NCBI GenBank assembly: GCA_963821715.1
Contig: CAWGET010000001.1
Coordinates: 62,001 to 126,000, forward strand
Origin: CAWGET01 sp963821715
GTDB taxonomy: Bacteria > Bacteroidota > Ignavibacteria > Ignavibacteriales > Melioribacteraceae
DNA: 64,000 bases
Direction of reading: 5' to 3'
Every line of letters begins with the position of its first letter. Position 1 is the first letter of the stretch. Below the pieces are notes generated by a model. It saw only the letters and a list, made by a program, of their open reading frames with translations. It was not told the DNA's origin and did no database searches. A program made the position numbers and the translations under genes. Below, one piece after another: positions 8,509 to 18,317 of the stretch.

Positions 8509-8961
8509 ATGACTTTAAAAGAAAAAATAAATGAAGATTTAAAAACAGCAATGAAATCGGGCGATAAATTGCGTCTTGCAACTATCCGCTCGATTAGAGC
8601 GCTGATACTTGAGCACGAGAAAAGCGGGAAAGACAAAGAACTTTCTCCGGAAGATGAACTCAATCTTCTTACAGCCGCGTCCAAAAAAAGGAAAGAATCC
8701 ATCGATCAGTTTCGAAAGGGAGGACGGGAAGACTTAGCAGTTAAAGAAGAACAAGAACTGGCAATAATTGAAGAGTATCTTCCGAAACAATTAAGCAGAG
8801 AAGAAGTATGTAAAGAAGTTGAAAGGATTGCAGCAGAGATAGGCGCTTCAACTAAAGCGGATTTTCCTAAACTGATGCCGGCTGCAATAAAAGAACTGAA
8901 AGGAAAAACCGACGGCAAGGTAGTAAAAGAGTGTGTGGAAAAAGTTCTGGGCGGTAATTGA
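8509..8961 (+). CDS. yqeY: GatB/YqeY domain-containing protein
   Basis: 150 residues, the normal length for YqeY. It carries the typical opening LKEKINEDLKTAMKSGDKLR, the central 'KEEQELAIIEEYLPKQLS' and the closing GKTDGKVVKECVEKVL. The domain is shared with the tail of the GatB amidotransferase subunit, where it contacts tRNA; the free-standing protein has no settled role. GAGG lies 7 nt before the ATG. It is the first gene of a compact operon (yqeY, cvpA, mutS2, accC, biotin carrier), and its stop overlaps the TTG start of cvpA. Confidence 0.92.
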   Translation: MTLKEKINEDLKTAMKSGDKLRLATIRSIRALILEHEKSGKDKELSPEDELNLLTAASKKRKESIDQFRKGGREDLAVKEEQELAIIEEYLPKQLSREEVCKEVERIAAEIGASTKADFPKLMPAAIKELKGKTDGKVVKECVEKVLGGN

Positions 8962-9503
8962 ATTATATAGATTATATAATTTTAGCATTTATTTTGATCG
9001 GCTTTATTTTAGGATTTAAAGACGGAATAATTAGAAAAATTGTCGGTCTTGCCGGTTTAATATTCGCGATTGTTATCGGAATAAAATTCTATGAAGAATT
9101 CGGCGCGGTTATAGCTCCGGTTTTCAACGACGAAATAATACTCGCCAACATCTTCGCGTGGATCATCATTTTTCTCGCGGTTGTCTTACTAACCGCCATA
9201 ATAAAGAGATTAATTCATCCGCGGGATAAAGTAGCAAATTTTATTAACCAGATTTTAGGCGCCGTCGTCGGAATCATTCAGATGCTATTTTTTCTTAGCG
9301 CTATTTTAATCTTTCTGAATTTTTTCAACTTTCCTGATAATCCCGAAAAAGAAGAATCAATATTTTATTCATCGGTTTATAACGTAATCCCCATAACGAT
9401 GGATCTCGTTTTAGGCGAAGATTCCAATATAAAAGACGAGTTGCAGGATTATTTTAACAATGAGGAAACGCTTCCGTTTTCTTCTCAAATTGATCCCATT
9501 TAA
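8958..9503 (+). CDS. cvpA: CvpA-family membrane protein
   Basis: 181 residues with four predicted membrane segments (about 4-22, 26-44, 60-80, 100-122). The opening 'YIDYIILAFILIGFILGFKDG' region is the standard CvpA N-terminus. The start is a TTG at 8958 that overlaps the yqeY stop (TTGA). CvpA proteins are named for colicin V production and affect cell envelope and division; the molecular role is open. In many genomes, as here, cvpA lies directly before mutS2. Confidence 0.88.
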   Translation: MNYIDYIILAFILIGFILGFKDGIIRKIVGLAGLIFAIVIGIKFYEEFGAVIAPVFNDEIILANIFAWIIIFLAVVLLTAIIKRLIHPRDKVANFINQILGAVVGIIQMLFFLSAILIFLNFFNFPDNPEKEESIFYSSVYNVIPITMDLVLGEDSNIKDELQDYFNNEETLPFSSQIDPI

Positions 9504-9504
9504 T

Positions 9505-11853
9505 ATGATAAACGAGAGAACATTAGAGAAACTAGAATTTCAAAAAGTTTTAACATACATTTCAAAATATTGCGCAACCGAATCGGGAAAAGATTTGGTA
9601 GTCAATATAAAACCATTCGATAATTTAAATCTGGTAAAAAGAGAAGGTAAATTTGTTGATGAAGCGAAAGATATTTTAATTCACAACGATTTTCCTCCAA
9701 TCGGTTTTATTCCGAATTTATACGAAATAATTTCCAAAAGCCGGATTCCCGGTTCGATACTTACGCAGAAAAATATTCTCGATATTTTAGATCTTGCAGA
9801 AACTTCCAGAAAATTAAAAAGCTTTATTCTTTCGCGAGAACCGGATTACAGTTTGAAGAGAGAGTTCGGCGAGCTTCTTTTTTCTGATAAGAATTTTGAG
9901 AATTCGATAAGAAAGATATTTAATGAAGCCGGTGAAATTGCCGATAACGCCAGCGTTAAGCTGCGCGAAATTCGGAATGAGATGAGAGAGAAAAAATCCC
10001 AGTTAAATAAAGTTGTAACTCATCTTTTAAAACAGTTCAGCGATGATTTTTTAGTCCGCGAAGAATATGTAACGCAGCGTGAAGGCAGAATTGTTGTTCC
10101 GATAAAAGCCGAACATAAGCGCCATATAAAGGGATTTATTCATTCGGAATCGGCGAGCGGACAGACAGTTTACATCGAACCGGAACAAACACTGGAATTG
10201 AATAACGATATCCTCTCACTTTCGTTCGCTGAAAAAAGAGAGATCGAAAGAATATTAAGAAGTCTTACAGCGCGCATCGCGCAGGAAAGCACGGAACTTA
10301 GACAGACGCTTCAAACAACTTCGGAACTTGATGCGATTTTTGCGAAGGCAAAGTATTCCATAGAAGTTCTCGGAGCTTTCCCTTCGTTCGATGAGAGGCG
10401 CGGAATTGAATTGATGGATGCGCGGCATCCTATTTTAATTAAAAAGATCGGACGGAATAATACTGTTTCGCTAAACCTGGAAATAAAAGATCAAAACGTA
10501 ATTGTAATTACGGGCCCGAATGCCGGAGGAAAGACCGTAGTATTAAAAACTACAGGAATACTTTATATGATGGCTCTTTCCGGAATACATATTCCCGCGA
10601 GTCCAGATTCTAATTTAATATTTTTAGAAAATATTCTTGTCGATATCGGCGATCAGCAATCCATCGAAGATGATTTAAGCACATTCAGTTCGCACCTTTC
10701 GAACATAAAAAATATTTTGGAAATTGTTAACGAAAAGAGTCTGATACTTCTTGATGAGATAGGAACCGGAACAGATCCGGCGGAAGGTTCGGCGCTCGCG
10801 ACTGCTATTCTTATTTCGCTGAACAATAGCGGAGCAAAAGTATTAGCTACAACGCACCACGGCAATCTTAAAGTTATTGCGAACGATCTGGACAGATTTC
10901 AAAATGCTTCGATGGAATTTAATAAAGAAACTTTAACGCCGACTTATCATTTTAAACAGGGCTTTCCCGGTTCAAGCTACGCTTTCGAAGTAGCGGAAAG
11001 AATCGGCTTTGGTAAAGAATTTATCAATTCTGCTAAAGAAAATCTCGACACGGATAAAACAAAAATGGAAGAATTTCTCACCGAACTTGAATTCCGGTCG
11101 AATGACTTGCGCGCAAAACTTAACAATTCGGAAATAGAAAATACGCGTCTGCAAGGATTAACAAATTTATACCGTGAAAAAATATCCGAACTTGAAAAGC
11201 AGAAAAAAGAAATAATTAAGGACGCGCAGAAGAAAGCGGAAGTTTACTTAAAAGATATAAACAAAAAAGTTGAATCGGCTATTAAAACAATCAAAGAATC
11301 GAAAGCTGATAAAACAATTGTAAAAGAAGAGCGTAAAAAAATAGAAGAAGTTAAGAAAACGAACGAAGAAATTGCGGTGCGCGAAAAAAGCGAGATAATT
11401 GAGAAGCGTGATTTGAAGGAAGGAGATTACGCGTCGATAAAAAACACATCTACTTCCGGCACAATTACAAAAATAACAAAAGAGAAAAATAAAGCGCTGC
11501 TTGCTGTTGGCAGCATTAAACTTCAGGTTAAATTATCTGATCTTATTCCGGCAAAGAAAACTCAGATTGAAACAAAATCCGGTTACGCAGAAAGTTACAT
11601 TCCGGAACCGCAAAGTTACCGCTTAGATATACGCGGGAAAAAACCGGAAGAAATAGACTTTGAAGTAATGCGTTTTGTTGACGAAGCATACGCATCTAAT
11701 GCGAACAGTGTAGAAATTTTGCACGGTAAAGGAACAGGAGCGCTAAAACGTACCGTTCACGAAGTTCTAAAAAATCACGAGCATGTAAAAAAATTCGAGT
11801 TCGCCAAAATAGAATTTGGCGGCGAAGGAGTAACAATAGTGGAATTTAATTGA
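9505..11853 (+). CDS. mutS2: Endonuclease MutS2
   Basis: The ATG at 9505 (782 residues) matches the family N-terminus 'INERTLEKLEF'; an ATG at 9460 inside cvpA is unlikely. The MutS-type ATPase core has Walker A GPNAGGKT (about residue 332) and Walker B LILLDEIGTGTDPAEGS. A long coiled coil (about 500-640) and a C-terminal Smr nuclease domain (LDIRGKKPEEID, HGKGTGALK) follow. MutS2 lacks the mismatch-recognition domain. Known roles are suppression of recombination and rescue of stalled, collided ribosomes, with the Smr domain acting on nucleic acid. The stop shares one base with the next start. Confidence 0.96.
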   Translation: MINERTLEKLEFQKVLTYISKYCATESGKDLVVNIKPFDNLNLVKREGKFVDEAKDILIHNDFPPIGFIPNLYEIISKSRIPGSILTQKNILDILDLAETSRKLKSFILSREPDYSLKREFGELLFSDKNFENSIRKIFNEAGEIADNASVKLREIRNEMREKKSQLNKVVTHLLKQFSDDFLVREEYVTQREGRIVVPIKAEHKRHIKGFIHSESASGQTVYIEPEQTLELNNDILSLSFAEKREIERILRSLTARIAQESTELRQTLQTTSELDAIFAKAKYSIEVLGAFPSFDERRGIELMDARHPILIKKIGRNNTVSLNLEIKDQNVIVITGPNAGGKTVVLKTTGILYMMALSGIHIPASPDSNLIFLENILVDIGDQQSIEDDLSTFSSHLSNIKNILEIVNEKSLILLDEIGTGTDPAEGSALATAILISLNNSGAKVLATTHHGNLKVIANDLDRFQNASMEFNKETLTPTYHFKQGFPGSSYAFEVAERIGFGKEFINSAKENLDTDKTKMEEFLTELEFRSNDLRAKLNNSEIENTRLQGLTNLYREKISELEKQKKEIIKDAQKKAEVYLKDINKKVESAIKTIKESKADKTIVKEERKKIEEVKKTNEEIAVREKSEIIEKRDLKEGDYASIKNTSTSGTITKITKEKNKALLAVGSIKLQVKLSDLIPAKKTQIETKSGYAESYIPEPQSYRLDIRGKKPEEIDFEVMRFVDEAYASNANSVEILHGKGTGALKRTVHEVLKNHEHVKKFEFAKIEFGGEGVTIVEFN

Positions 11854-13349
11854 TGTTTAAAAAAATATTAATTGTAAACCGGGGCGAAATCGCGGTGCGA
11901 ATTGTGAAAGCCTGCAGGGAATTACAAATTAAATCGGCTGTAATATATTCTGAAGCGGATCTCAATTCGCTTCACGTACGCGTGGCGGACGAAGCTTTTC
12001 TTATCGGTCCGGCGCCCGCTTCCGAATCCTATCTTAACATCGATAAAATACTTGAAATAGCCAAAAAGATAAAGGCCGATGCGATTCATCCGGGATATGG
12101 ATTCTTATCCGAGAATGCAAAGTTTATTAAACGAGTTGAGGATTCGGGAATCACGTTTATCGGACCTTCGTCTAAATCTGTAGAATTAATGGGTTCCAAA
12201 ACGGCGGCGAGAACACTGATGAAAAAAAATAACGTTCCGATTGTTCCCGGCACTACTGAGCCTGTTAAGGATTTTGATGAAGCAAAAAAAATAATATTCG
12301 AGATCGGGCTACCCGTGATGATAAAAGCTGCTGCCGGCGGCGGCGGAAAAGGAATGAGGAGAATATTTAAAGAGGAAGAAATTGAATCGTCTTTAGACAG
12401 AGCAAAAAATGAAGCTCTTAAACATTTCGGCAATCCCGAAATTTACATCGAAAAATTAATTGAAGATCCTAAGCATATTGAAGTTCAGGTAATTGCTGAT
12501 AAGTCGGGAAATTACGCTCATCTTTTCGAACGTGAATGTTCGGTTCAGAGACGGCATCAAAAAGTAATTGAAGAAGCGCCTTCTGTGGCGGTGGATGAAA
12601 CTACAAGGAGTAAAATTACACTCGCCGCAATAAACGCTGCCAAAGCCTGCGGTTATTACAACGCGGGCACAGTAGAATTTTTAATGGATAAGAATAAAGA
12701 TTTTTATTTTCTCGAAATGAATACGCGCCTTCAGGTTGAACACCCCGTTACTGAAATGATTACAGGAATTGATATTGTAAAAGAGCAGATAAATATTGCT
12801 TCGGGGAAAAAATTATCCTTTCAGCAAAATGAAGTTGAGAAAAGAGGCGCCGCTATTGAATGCAGAATTTATGCGGAAGATACAGATAACAATTTTTCTC
12901 CTTCGATAGGTAAAATACTACATCACAGAATGCCAACCGGACCAGGAATAAGAATCGACCGTGGGATTGACTTGCTCTCCGATGTTTCTGTTCATTATGA
13001 TCCGATGTTATCTAAAGTTGTTGCCTGGGGAAAAGACAGGGAAGAGGCAATTGTTAGGATGAAACAGGCGCTTGGAGCTTATCAGATTGCGGGCGTTGTT
13101 ACTAATATTCCGGCGTTTAAATGGCTGCTTAACAGAAAATCGTTTCTTGACGGCAGCTTTACGATCGATTTTATTGAGGATGAGTTTCTTCCGCTAGTTC
13201 CGGACGAATGGAAAAAGGATATCGGTGCGAAGTACGAAGATGTAATCTCGATTCTGGCCGCTTTGCTGAAAGCCAAGGAGATTGAGATTAAACCGGTTGA
13301 TGCCGGAGTTTCTCCAAATAATTTATGGAACAGAAATAACCATGAGTGA
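11853..13349 (+). CDS. accC: Biotin carboxylase subunit (acetyl-/propionyl-CoA carboxylase type)
   Basis: 498 residues, ATG at 11853 (TGATG overlap with mutS2). The fold is ATP-grasp: N-terminal KKILIVNRGEIAVRIVKACR, ATP loop KAAAGGGGKGMRRI, ERECSVQRRHQKVIEEAPS, and FLEMNTRLQVEHPVTE with the catalytic residues. It carboxylates biotin on a carrier protein using ATP and bicarbonate. A C-terminal extension of about 45 residues beyond the AccC core, and pairing with a 166-residue carrier rather than AccB, suggest the propionyl-/acyl-CoA carboxylase branch. The carboxyltransferase subunit is not in the window. Confidence 0.93.
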   Translation: MFKKILIVNRGEIAVRIVKACRELQIKSAVIYSEADLNSLHVRVADEAFLIGPAPASESYLNIDKILEIAKKIKADAIHPGYGFLSENAKFIKRVEDSGITFIGPSSKSVELMGSKTAARTLMKKNNVPIVPGTTEPVKDFDEAKKIIFEIGLPVMIKAAAGGGGKGMRRIFKEEEIESSLDRAKNEALKHFGNPEIYIEKLIEDPKHIEVQVIADKSGNYAHLFERECSVQRRHQKVIEEAPSVAVDETTRSKITLAAINAAKACGYYNAGTVEFLMDKNKDFYFLEMNTRLQVEHPVTEMITGIDIVKEQINIASGKKLSFQQNEVEKRGAAIECRIYAEDTDNNFSPSIGKILHHRMPTGPGIRIDRGIDLLSDVSVHYDPMLSKVVAWGKDREEAIVRMKQALGAYQIAGVVTNIPAFKWLLNRKSFLDGSFTIDFIEDEFLPLVPDEWKKDIGAKYEDVISILAALLKAKEIEIKPVDAGVSPNNLWNRNNHE

Positions 13350-13842
13350 ATACTTCGTAACAATTGACGGCGTAAAAAAAAATATTTCTATCATCAAGAA
13401 TGAAAAAGTTAAGGTTGAAAATAAATCCTTCGATGTTCATTTATCCAAAGTAAATAATTACGTTTATTTACTAAAGGTAGGCGATAAGGTTTATGAGATT
13501 ACCACAAATAAATTAGGCGATGGTAAATACGGTTTTTTGCTCGATGGAGTTTATTACAATGCTGTTGTAAGAACCAGATTGCAGGAAATTGCGAACGAAT
13601 ATTTTAAAAAGAAGGATAGTCTTTCACATCACAATGAAATTAAAGCTCCAATGCCCGGACTTATAATAAAAATTAATAAAAAAATCGGGGACGAAATTGA
13701 GATAGGTGAATCGGTTCTTGTACTCGAGGCTATGAAAATGGAAAACGATGTCCGGGCTTCCGCATCGGGGAAAATAAAGGAGATACGCGCAAAGGAAGGA
13801 TCATCTGTAGAAAAAGATCAGGTAATTGTAATTATTGAATGA
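13342..13842 (+). CDS. Biotin/lipoyl-attachment carrier subunit of an acyl-CoA carboxylase
   Basis: 166 residues from ATG 13342, overlapping the end of accC by 8 bp. The C-terminal half (about 95-166) is a biotinyl domain with the biotinylation motif EAMKMEN (Lys is the attachment site) and a preceding PMPGLI turn. The N-terminal half looks like the small beta domain seen in carrier subunits of propionyl-CoA carboxylase or decarboxylases. It should swing carboxybiotin from the upstream carboxylase to an unlinked carboxyltransferase. Last gene of the operon that starts with yqeY. Confidence 0.88.
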   Translation: MSEYFVTIDGVKKNISIIKNEKVKVENKSFDVHLSKVNNYVYLLKVGDKVYEITTNKLGDGKYGFLLDGVYYNAVVRTRLQEIANEYFKKKDSLSHHNEIKAPMPGLIIKINKKIGDEIEIGESVLVLEAMKMENDVRASASGKIKEIRAKEGSSVEKDQVIVIIE

Positions 13843-13867
13843 ATGATCGAAATTTTTCAAAGAAGCG

Positions 13868-13941
13868 GGGTTGTCAAAAAAAAAAGATTAGCTTTCGCTG
13901 TAAAAACTAAATATTAAATTTCAGATTTTTTTAGACAACCC
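13868..13941. terminator. Putative bidirectional terminator between convergent genes
   Basis: GGGTTGTC (13868-13875) pairs with GACAACCC (13934-13941); A-runs after the left arm and a T-run before the right arm extend the stem. The loop is long (about 40-55 nt). It sits between the ends of the biotin carrier gene and the minus-strand LysM gene. Confidence 0.5.
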
Positions 13942-13954
13942 AAAAATAATCTAA

Positions 13955-14410
13955 CTATAATTTAGGTATAACCAATTTTTGTCCGGGATAAATTTTATCC
14001 GGGTCGGTTAACATTGGTCTATTGGCCTCGAAGATGACGTTGTACTTCATGGCATCTCCATAAACACTCTTAGATATTTTAGATAAACTATCACCGCTCT
14101 GAACCGTATAGAAATCTTTTTCAGCGTCAGTTTCTTCGTCATCTTTTTTAACATCTATTTTATCTTCCACTTTTCCAACGCCTTCAATATTTCCGGCAGT
14201 TACCAGCACTCTGTTTTTTTCTTTTTTATCTGCAGCAGTACCGTAAACTGTCACTGTTTCGTCATCGAATTCTACTTTTAAATTCTCGACGTCAAAGTTA
14301 TACTTTTTTATATGACTCAAAATAGCTTGAGCTTTTTCGGCTTCTTTTTCCGATTCGTTTTTGCCGAAAATTTTTTCTCCGGCGGATTTGATGAAATCAA
14401 CTAATCCCAT
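13955..14410 (-). CDS. kbp: BON and LysM domain protein (Kbp/YgaU-like)
   Basis: 151 residues without a signal peptide. A BON domain (about 25-88; VKVEDKIDVKK-like end) precedes a LysM domain (about 98-149; FYTVQSGDSLSKISKSVYGD and PDKIYPGQKLVIP). E. coli Kbp (YgaU) has the same two-domain order and length and is a cytoplasmic potassium-binding protein. By architecture this is its homologue; whether it binds potassium is inferred. GGAG precedes the ATG. The next gene on the plus strand is divergent, 273 bp away. Confidence 0.85.
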   Translation of the reverse strand: MGLVDFIKSAGEKIFGKNESEKEAEKAQAILSHIKKYNFDVENLKVEFDDETVTVYGTAADKKEKNRVLVTAGNIEGVGKVEDKIDVKKDDEETDAEKDFYTVQSGDSLSKISKSVYGDAMKYNVIFEANRPMLTDPDKIYPGQKLVIPKL

Positions 14411-14683
14411 AATATTCTCCTAATTTGGTAAAGAAATATTAATTGTACTGCAAATATCGCTATATCTTGCAATCTTTTATATTAACAAATATGGGTGATA
14501 TTTGCTACATTAATTTGATAAAGCTTATATATTTATTTGATTAAAACTGAATTAAAAAAAATGATGTGATCTCAGAACTAAAAAATTTATCTTAAAAGGA
14601 ATATTGAATAATCGTTTTGAATATTCATCAATTATTTTCATTTTTGTATGTTTAATTAAACAACAAAACTATAGGAGGTATAA

Positions 14684-15970
14684 TTGAAACAAAGAATTCT
14701 TTTTATTACTCTCGTTTCATTTATTTTTGTAAATCTTAATTTTGGCAGCGGCTTTCAGATAAACGAATCCGGCGCTAAGGCAATGGCTATGGCAGGCGCG
14801 TTTGCGGGCGTTGCCAACGATGCATCCGCAATTCATTTTAATCCCGCAGGAATTACTCAATTAAACGGTACAAATATTTCGGCAGGCGTAAGTTTAATTA
14901 TTCCGTCTTTCAAGTATACTTCGCCCGACGGAAACGAATATGAAATTGAACAGAAAGTTTTTACTCCGTTTAATGTTTATATCACGCATCAATTCAGCGA
15001 CAAATTCTCAGCGGGATTCGGATTCAATACGCCTTACGGCCTTGGAACATTTTGGAAAGATGAAGAATGGCCGGGCCGCTATCTGGCGCTTGATACCGAA
15101 ATAAGAACGTTTGTTTTTACTCCGGTTGTTGCTTATAAAGTATCGGAAGCGTTTTCGATAAGCGTCGGTTTTCGATATGGTTACGGCGATGTTACAATAA
15201 CAAGAAAACAAGCAGTACCCGTTCCTCCCGGAGCCGATGATGCATTGGTTGAGTTGGAAGGAGACGGAACAGCAATGGGTTTCGTTGCTGGAATACTTGT
15301 AAAACCTTCTGAAATGATACAGTTAGGTTTAAGCTATAGAAGTGAAATGGAGTATGAATTTGAAGGCGATGCTGTCACAACTCCGAGCGGATTTAATCAT
15401 CCCGATCCTAGGATTGGATTCATAGCATTTCCTACAGGACCAGTTAAAGCTCCTTTAACAACTCCGCAGAATATTACTTTCGGTGTGGGAATTATGCCTA
15501 ATGAAGCCGTGACTATTTCGGCGGATTTTCAATATGTAGGGTGGTCTAGTTACGATAAATTAGAAGTAAATTTTGATGACTGGACTAATCCTACGACAGG
15601 AGAAAAACAGTTATTATCAGAGAGAAATTTTGAAAATTCTTTCATCGCCAGATTAGGAGCGGAATATAAACTGTCCGAACAATTTGCATTAAGAGGCGGC
15701 GTTTTATACGATAATAACCCGGTTACGGATGAACTATTAGAGCCTACCCTTCCTGATGCTGACCGTATCGGTTTAAATATTGGATTAGGATATAACTTTA
15801 CTGAAAATTTATCAATGGATTTTGCTTACTTCTTATTGATGTTTAGTGAGAGACAGATAACAGATTCTGAAGTAGATCAATATCCAATTGAAGGGTTACA
15901 GCCTTTTAACGGCACATATAATTCCAATGCGCATCTTTTTGGAATAAATCTTAGTTACGCAATAAATTAA
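14684..15970 (+). CDS. OmpP1/FadL-family outer-membrane transporter
   Basis: 428 residues from a TTG start with a strong AGGAGGT 8 nt ahead. A signal peptide (about 1-20, ending near NFGSG) precedes the FadL hallmark: GFQINESGAKAMAMAGAFAG followed by NDASAIHFNPAGI. The rest alternates in beta-strand pattern and ends in a C-terminal strand (HLFGINLSYAIN), as in outer-membrane barrels. The family imports long-chain fatty acids or other hydrophobic compounds such as aromatic hydrocarbons. It is a single-gene unit closed by the terminator at 15992. Confidence 0.92.
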   Translation: MKQRILFITLVSFIFVNLNFGSGFQINESGAKAMAMAGAFAGVANDASAIHFNPAGITQLNGTNISAGVSLIIPSFKYTSPDGNEYEIEQKVFTPFNVYITHQFSDKFSAGFGFNTPYGLGTFWKDEEWPGRYLALDTEIRTFVFTPVVAYKVSEAFSISVGFRYGYGDVTITRKQAVPVPPGADDALVELEGDGTAMGFVAGILVKPSEMIQLGLSYRSEMEYEFEGDAVTTPSGFNHPDPRIGFIAFPTGPVKAPLTTPQNITFGVGIMPNEAVTISADFQYVGWSSYDKLEVNFDDWTNPTTGEKQLLSERNFENSFIARLGAEYKLSEQFALRGGVLYDNNPVTDELLEPTLPDADRIGLNIGLGYNFTENLSMDFAYFLLMFSERQITDSEVDQYPIEGLQPFNGTYNSNAHLFGINLSYAIN

Positions 15971-15991
15971 TTTGGATTCATTTCTCATGTT

Positions 15992-16024
15992 AGCTCTCTT
16001 CTTTATAGAGGAGAGCTTTTTTTA
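15992..16024 (+). terminator. Rho-independent terminator after the FadL gene
   Basis: An 11-bp stem with one G-T pair (AGCTCTCTTCT at 15992-16002, loop TTAT, AGAGGAGAGCT at 16007-16017) is followed by seven T. Confidence 0.9.
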
Positions 16025-16214
16025 ACCGTGTGAATGCAAAGAATTTCATTGTTTTTCACATTATCTCCACGCATTTATTTGTAGCCCTAGATTAGAAAAT
16101 CTGCGATACACCTTTTGCCAATTTTCCACTATTCCATTTTTTTTCTTGCAAGTTTATCTATAAATCATAATCTTTCAGAGAATGATTCCTCACAACAAAA
16201 AGGGAGAAATTACT

Positions 16215-16631
16215 TTGGCTTTTTCATTAAACAAAATTATGCTTATCGGCAATCTGGGTCAGGATGCCGAAACTCGATTTTCCAACAACAACGTAGGTAT
16301 AACTAGTTTTTCAATAGCTACAACCTACAGTTACAAAGGCAAAGACGGGCAATGGGTAAAACAAACTACTTGGCATAATATTGTAGGATTTAATTTATCC
16401 GATTACTACAAAGAGAATCTGAAAAAGGGAAAGAAATTTTATGTTGAAGGAAGGTTAAATAAAAGAGAGTATGAACAAGAAGGCGTTAAAAAATATTTTA
16501 CAGAAGTAGTACTCGATAAACTGATTCCTTTAGATGCGAGCGGCGGATATGACAATTCAAATCAGGAATCAAATCATGCAGGAGAACCGGTAAACGCACC
16601 GGGTGCGGAAGACGAAGATTTACCGTTTTAA
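16215..16631 (+). CDS. ssb: Single-stranded DNA-binding protein
   Basis: I choose the TTG at 16215 (138 residues): GGGAG lies 8 nt before it and the protein then starts 'AFSLNKIMLIGNLGQDAE', the usual SSB opening. An ATG at 16182 would add 11 unlike residues. The OB fold covers about 5-108 (TTWHNIVGF, GKKFYVEGRL). A flexible linker leads to the acidic tip DEDLPF, the docking site for replication and repair partners. It coats single-stranded DNA in replication, recombination and repair. Confidence 0.93.
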   Translation: MAFSLNKIMLIGNLGQDAETRFSNNNVGITSFSIATTYSYKGKDGQWVKQTTWHNIVGFNLSDYYKENLKKGKKFYVEGRLNKREYEQEGVKKYFTEVVLDKLIPLDASGGYDNSNQESNHAGEPVNAPGAEDEDLPF

Positions 16632-16668
16632 TTAGAGAATGTTGAACAGAAGAGGTTAAAATTATTTT

Positions 16669-17958
16669 TTGGACGTAGGCTGGTATTATAAATTATTTGT
16701 TTTAGCGATTTTATTAATATTTTCCGCTTTTTTTTCCGGTTCGGAAGTTGCTCTTTTTTCGCTTGATAAGAAAAAAGTAAAAGAGCTTAAAAAAGATAGT
16801 AAGCTGATCGGGGAGTATGTCCAGAATCTTCTGGATTATCCCCGCCGGCTTCTTATAACTATACTCTTAGGAAATACGCTTTTCAATGTAGGCGCTTCAA
16901 TTCTTTCTGTTCAATTGGGATTTGAATTCGCGCATGCTAATAATTTCCCCATTGATTTGATTCTTCTTATACAAATTATCCTGCTCACTATTCTGATATT
17001 GATTTTCGGCGAGATAACCCCTAAAGTATGGGCCTCTAAATATCCTTATAAATTTACAAAGTTTATTGCAATCCCGCTTTACTGGATAAGTGTTTTAATC
17101 TATCCTGTAGCCAAAATTCTTACAGACCTGATAAAAGTTTTTGCATCGAAAATAAATATTGATAGAGCAAGAACGGCTCTCGCTGCTTCGGAACTTGGTG
17201 ACCTTGCCGATATCGGAGTGGAGAAAGGAACAATTGAAGAAGACGAGCACCTACTAATACACGGACTTGTTGAGTTTAAAGAAATAACCGCGAGGGAAGT
17301 TATGACTCCGCGAGTGGATATAACCGCAGTTGCGGCTGATGCTTCCTTCGAGGAAGTAAGATCTTTGATAACGGAATCGGGGCATAGCAGAATTCCCCTT
17401 TTCGAAGGAAATCTCGATACGGTTATAGGAATTATGTATGCCAAGGATCTTCTTCCTTATTTAGGCAACGGAAATTCTAATAAAGATATTGACCTGAAAA
17501 AGCTCGCCAGAAAAGCATTGTTTATCCCCGAATCCAAATTGATAAGCGAATTAATGCATGAATTCCAGGAAAAAAACAAACATATGGGAATTGTTGTTGA
17601 CGAATATGGCGGGACAGCCGGATTGGTTTCGCTAGAAGATATTCTAGAAGAAATTGTTGGAGAAATTCGGGATGAATATGATATTGAAGAAAACGAAATT
17701 ACTAAAGTAAATGAAAATTCTTATCTTGTTTTGGGGAAAGTTTCCATTGATGAATTGAATGAATTGCTCGGCTCAGACTTTTCTTCCGAGAATGATGATT
17801 ACGATACGATCGGCGGATTCATATTCAATAACGCAGGAAAAATCCCCGACGAAGGATACAATTTTAAATATGAAGAGTTTAAGTTCACAGTTAAAGATGT
17901 TATCAATAACAGAATAAATTCCGTCTTAGTAGAAAAATTGGAAGATAATTTGCAATGA
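16669..17958 (+). CDS. CNNM/CorC-family membrane protein (DUF21-CBS-CorC_HlyC; GldE-like)
   Basis: 429 residues with a TTG start. The DUF21 membrane domain (about 1-185, three to four helices, SAFFSGSEVALFSL) is followed by a CBS pair (about 205-330; REVMTPRVDITAV, HMGIVVDEYGGTAGLVSLED) and a CorC_HlyC domain (about 345-425). The family covers Mg/Co efflux proteins and, in Bacteroidota, the gliding protein GldE; sequence alone does not separate these. It overlaps the next gene by ATGA and opens a run of five genes to acpS. Confidence 0.88.
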   Translation: MDVGWYYKLFVLAILLIFSAFFSGSEVALFSLDKKKVKELKKDSKLIGEYVQNLLDYPRRLLITILLGNTLFNVGASILSVQLGFEFAHANNFPIDLILLIQIILLTILILIFGEITPKVWASKYPYKFTKFIAIPLYWISVLIYPVAKILTDLIKVFASKINIDRARTALAASELGDLADIGVEKGTIEEDEHLLIHGLVEFKEITAREVMTPRVDITAVAADASFEEVRSLITESGHSRIPLFEGNLDTVIGIMYAKDLLPYLGNGNSNKDIDLKKLARKALFIPESKLISELMHEFQEKNKHMGIVVDEYGGTAGLVSLEDILEEIVGEIRDEYDIEENEITKVNENSYLVLGKVSIDELNELLGSDFSSENDDYDTIGGFIFNNAGKIPDEGYNFKYEEFKFTVKDVINNRINSVLVEKLEDNLQ

Positions 17959-18317
17959 AAAAAGGTTGTTTTCTAACCGCCATAATATTATTTACAATTA
18001 TAGTGGGAATTACATTTTTTGTGATTCGAAATTACGGAGATGAGATTCTCGATTCAGCTAAAGAAGTGGTTATTGATTTCAGTAGCGACGATATTGTTGA
18101 ATCGATCGGCGAAATTGAAAATAACCAATACAAAGATTCGCTTAAAGTGATAGTTGATGAATATGTTAATAGAATAAAAGAAAAAGATTTTAATGAAGCA
18201 GTAAATGAATCAAGTGATTTTTTTGAGAGGTTAAAATTTTTAGTACATGACGGAGTTGTTGATTCCTCCGATATATTTTTACTAAGAAAGTATTTGAGAG
18301 AAGATGAAAGAGAATAA
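17955..18317 (+). CDS. Small membrane-anchored protein of unknown function
   Basis: 120 residues with one N-terminal membrane helix (about 6-24). The rest is acidic and helical, consistent with a short coiled coil outside the membrane. No family recognised. It overlaps the gene before (4 bp) and after (14 bp), so it is translated with the CNNM and MlaD proteins and may be an accessory to one of them. Confidence 0.6.
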   Translation: MKKGCFLTAIILFTIIVGITFFVIRNYGDEILDSAKEVVIDFSSDDIVESIGEIENNQYKDSLKVIVDEYVNRIKEKDFNEAVNESSDFFERLKFLVHDGVVDSSDIFLLRKYLREDERE

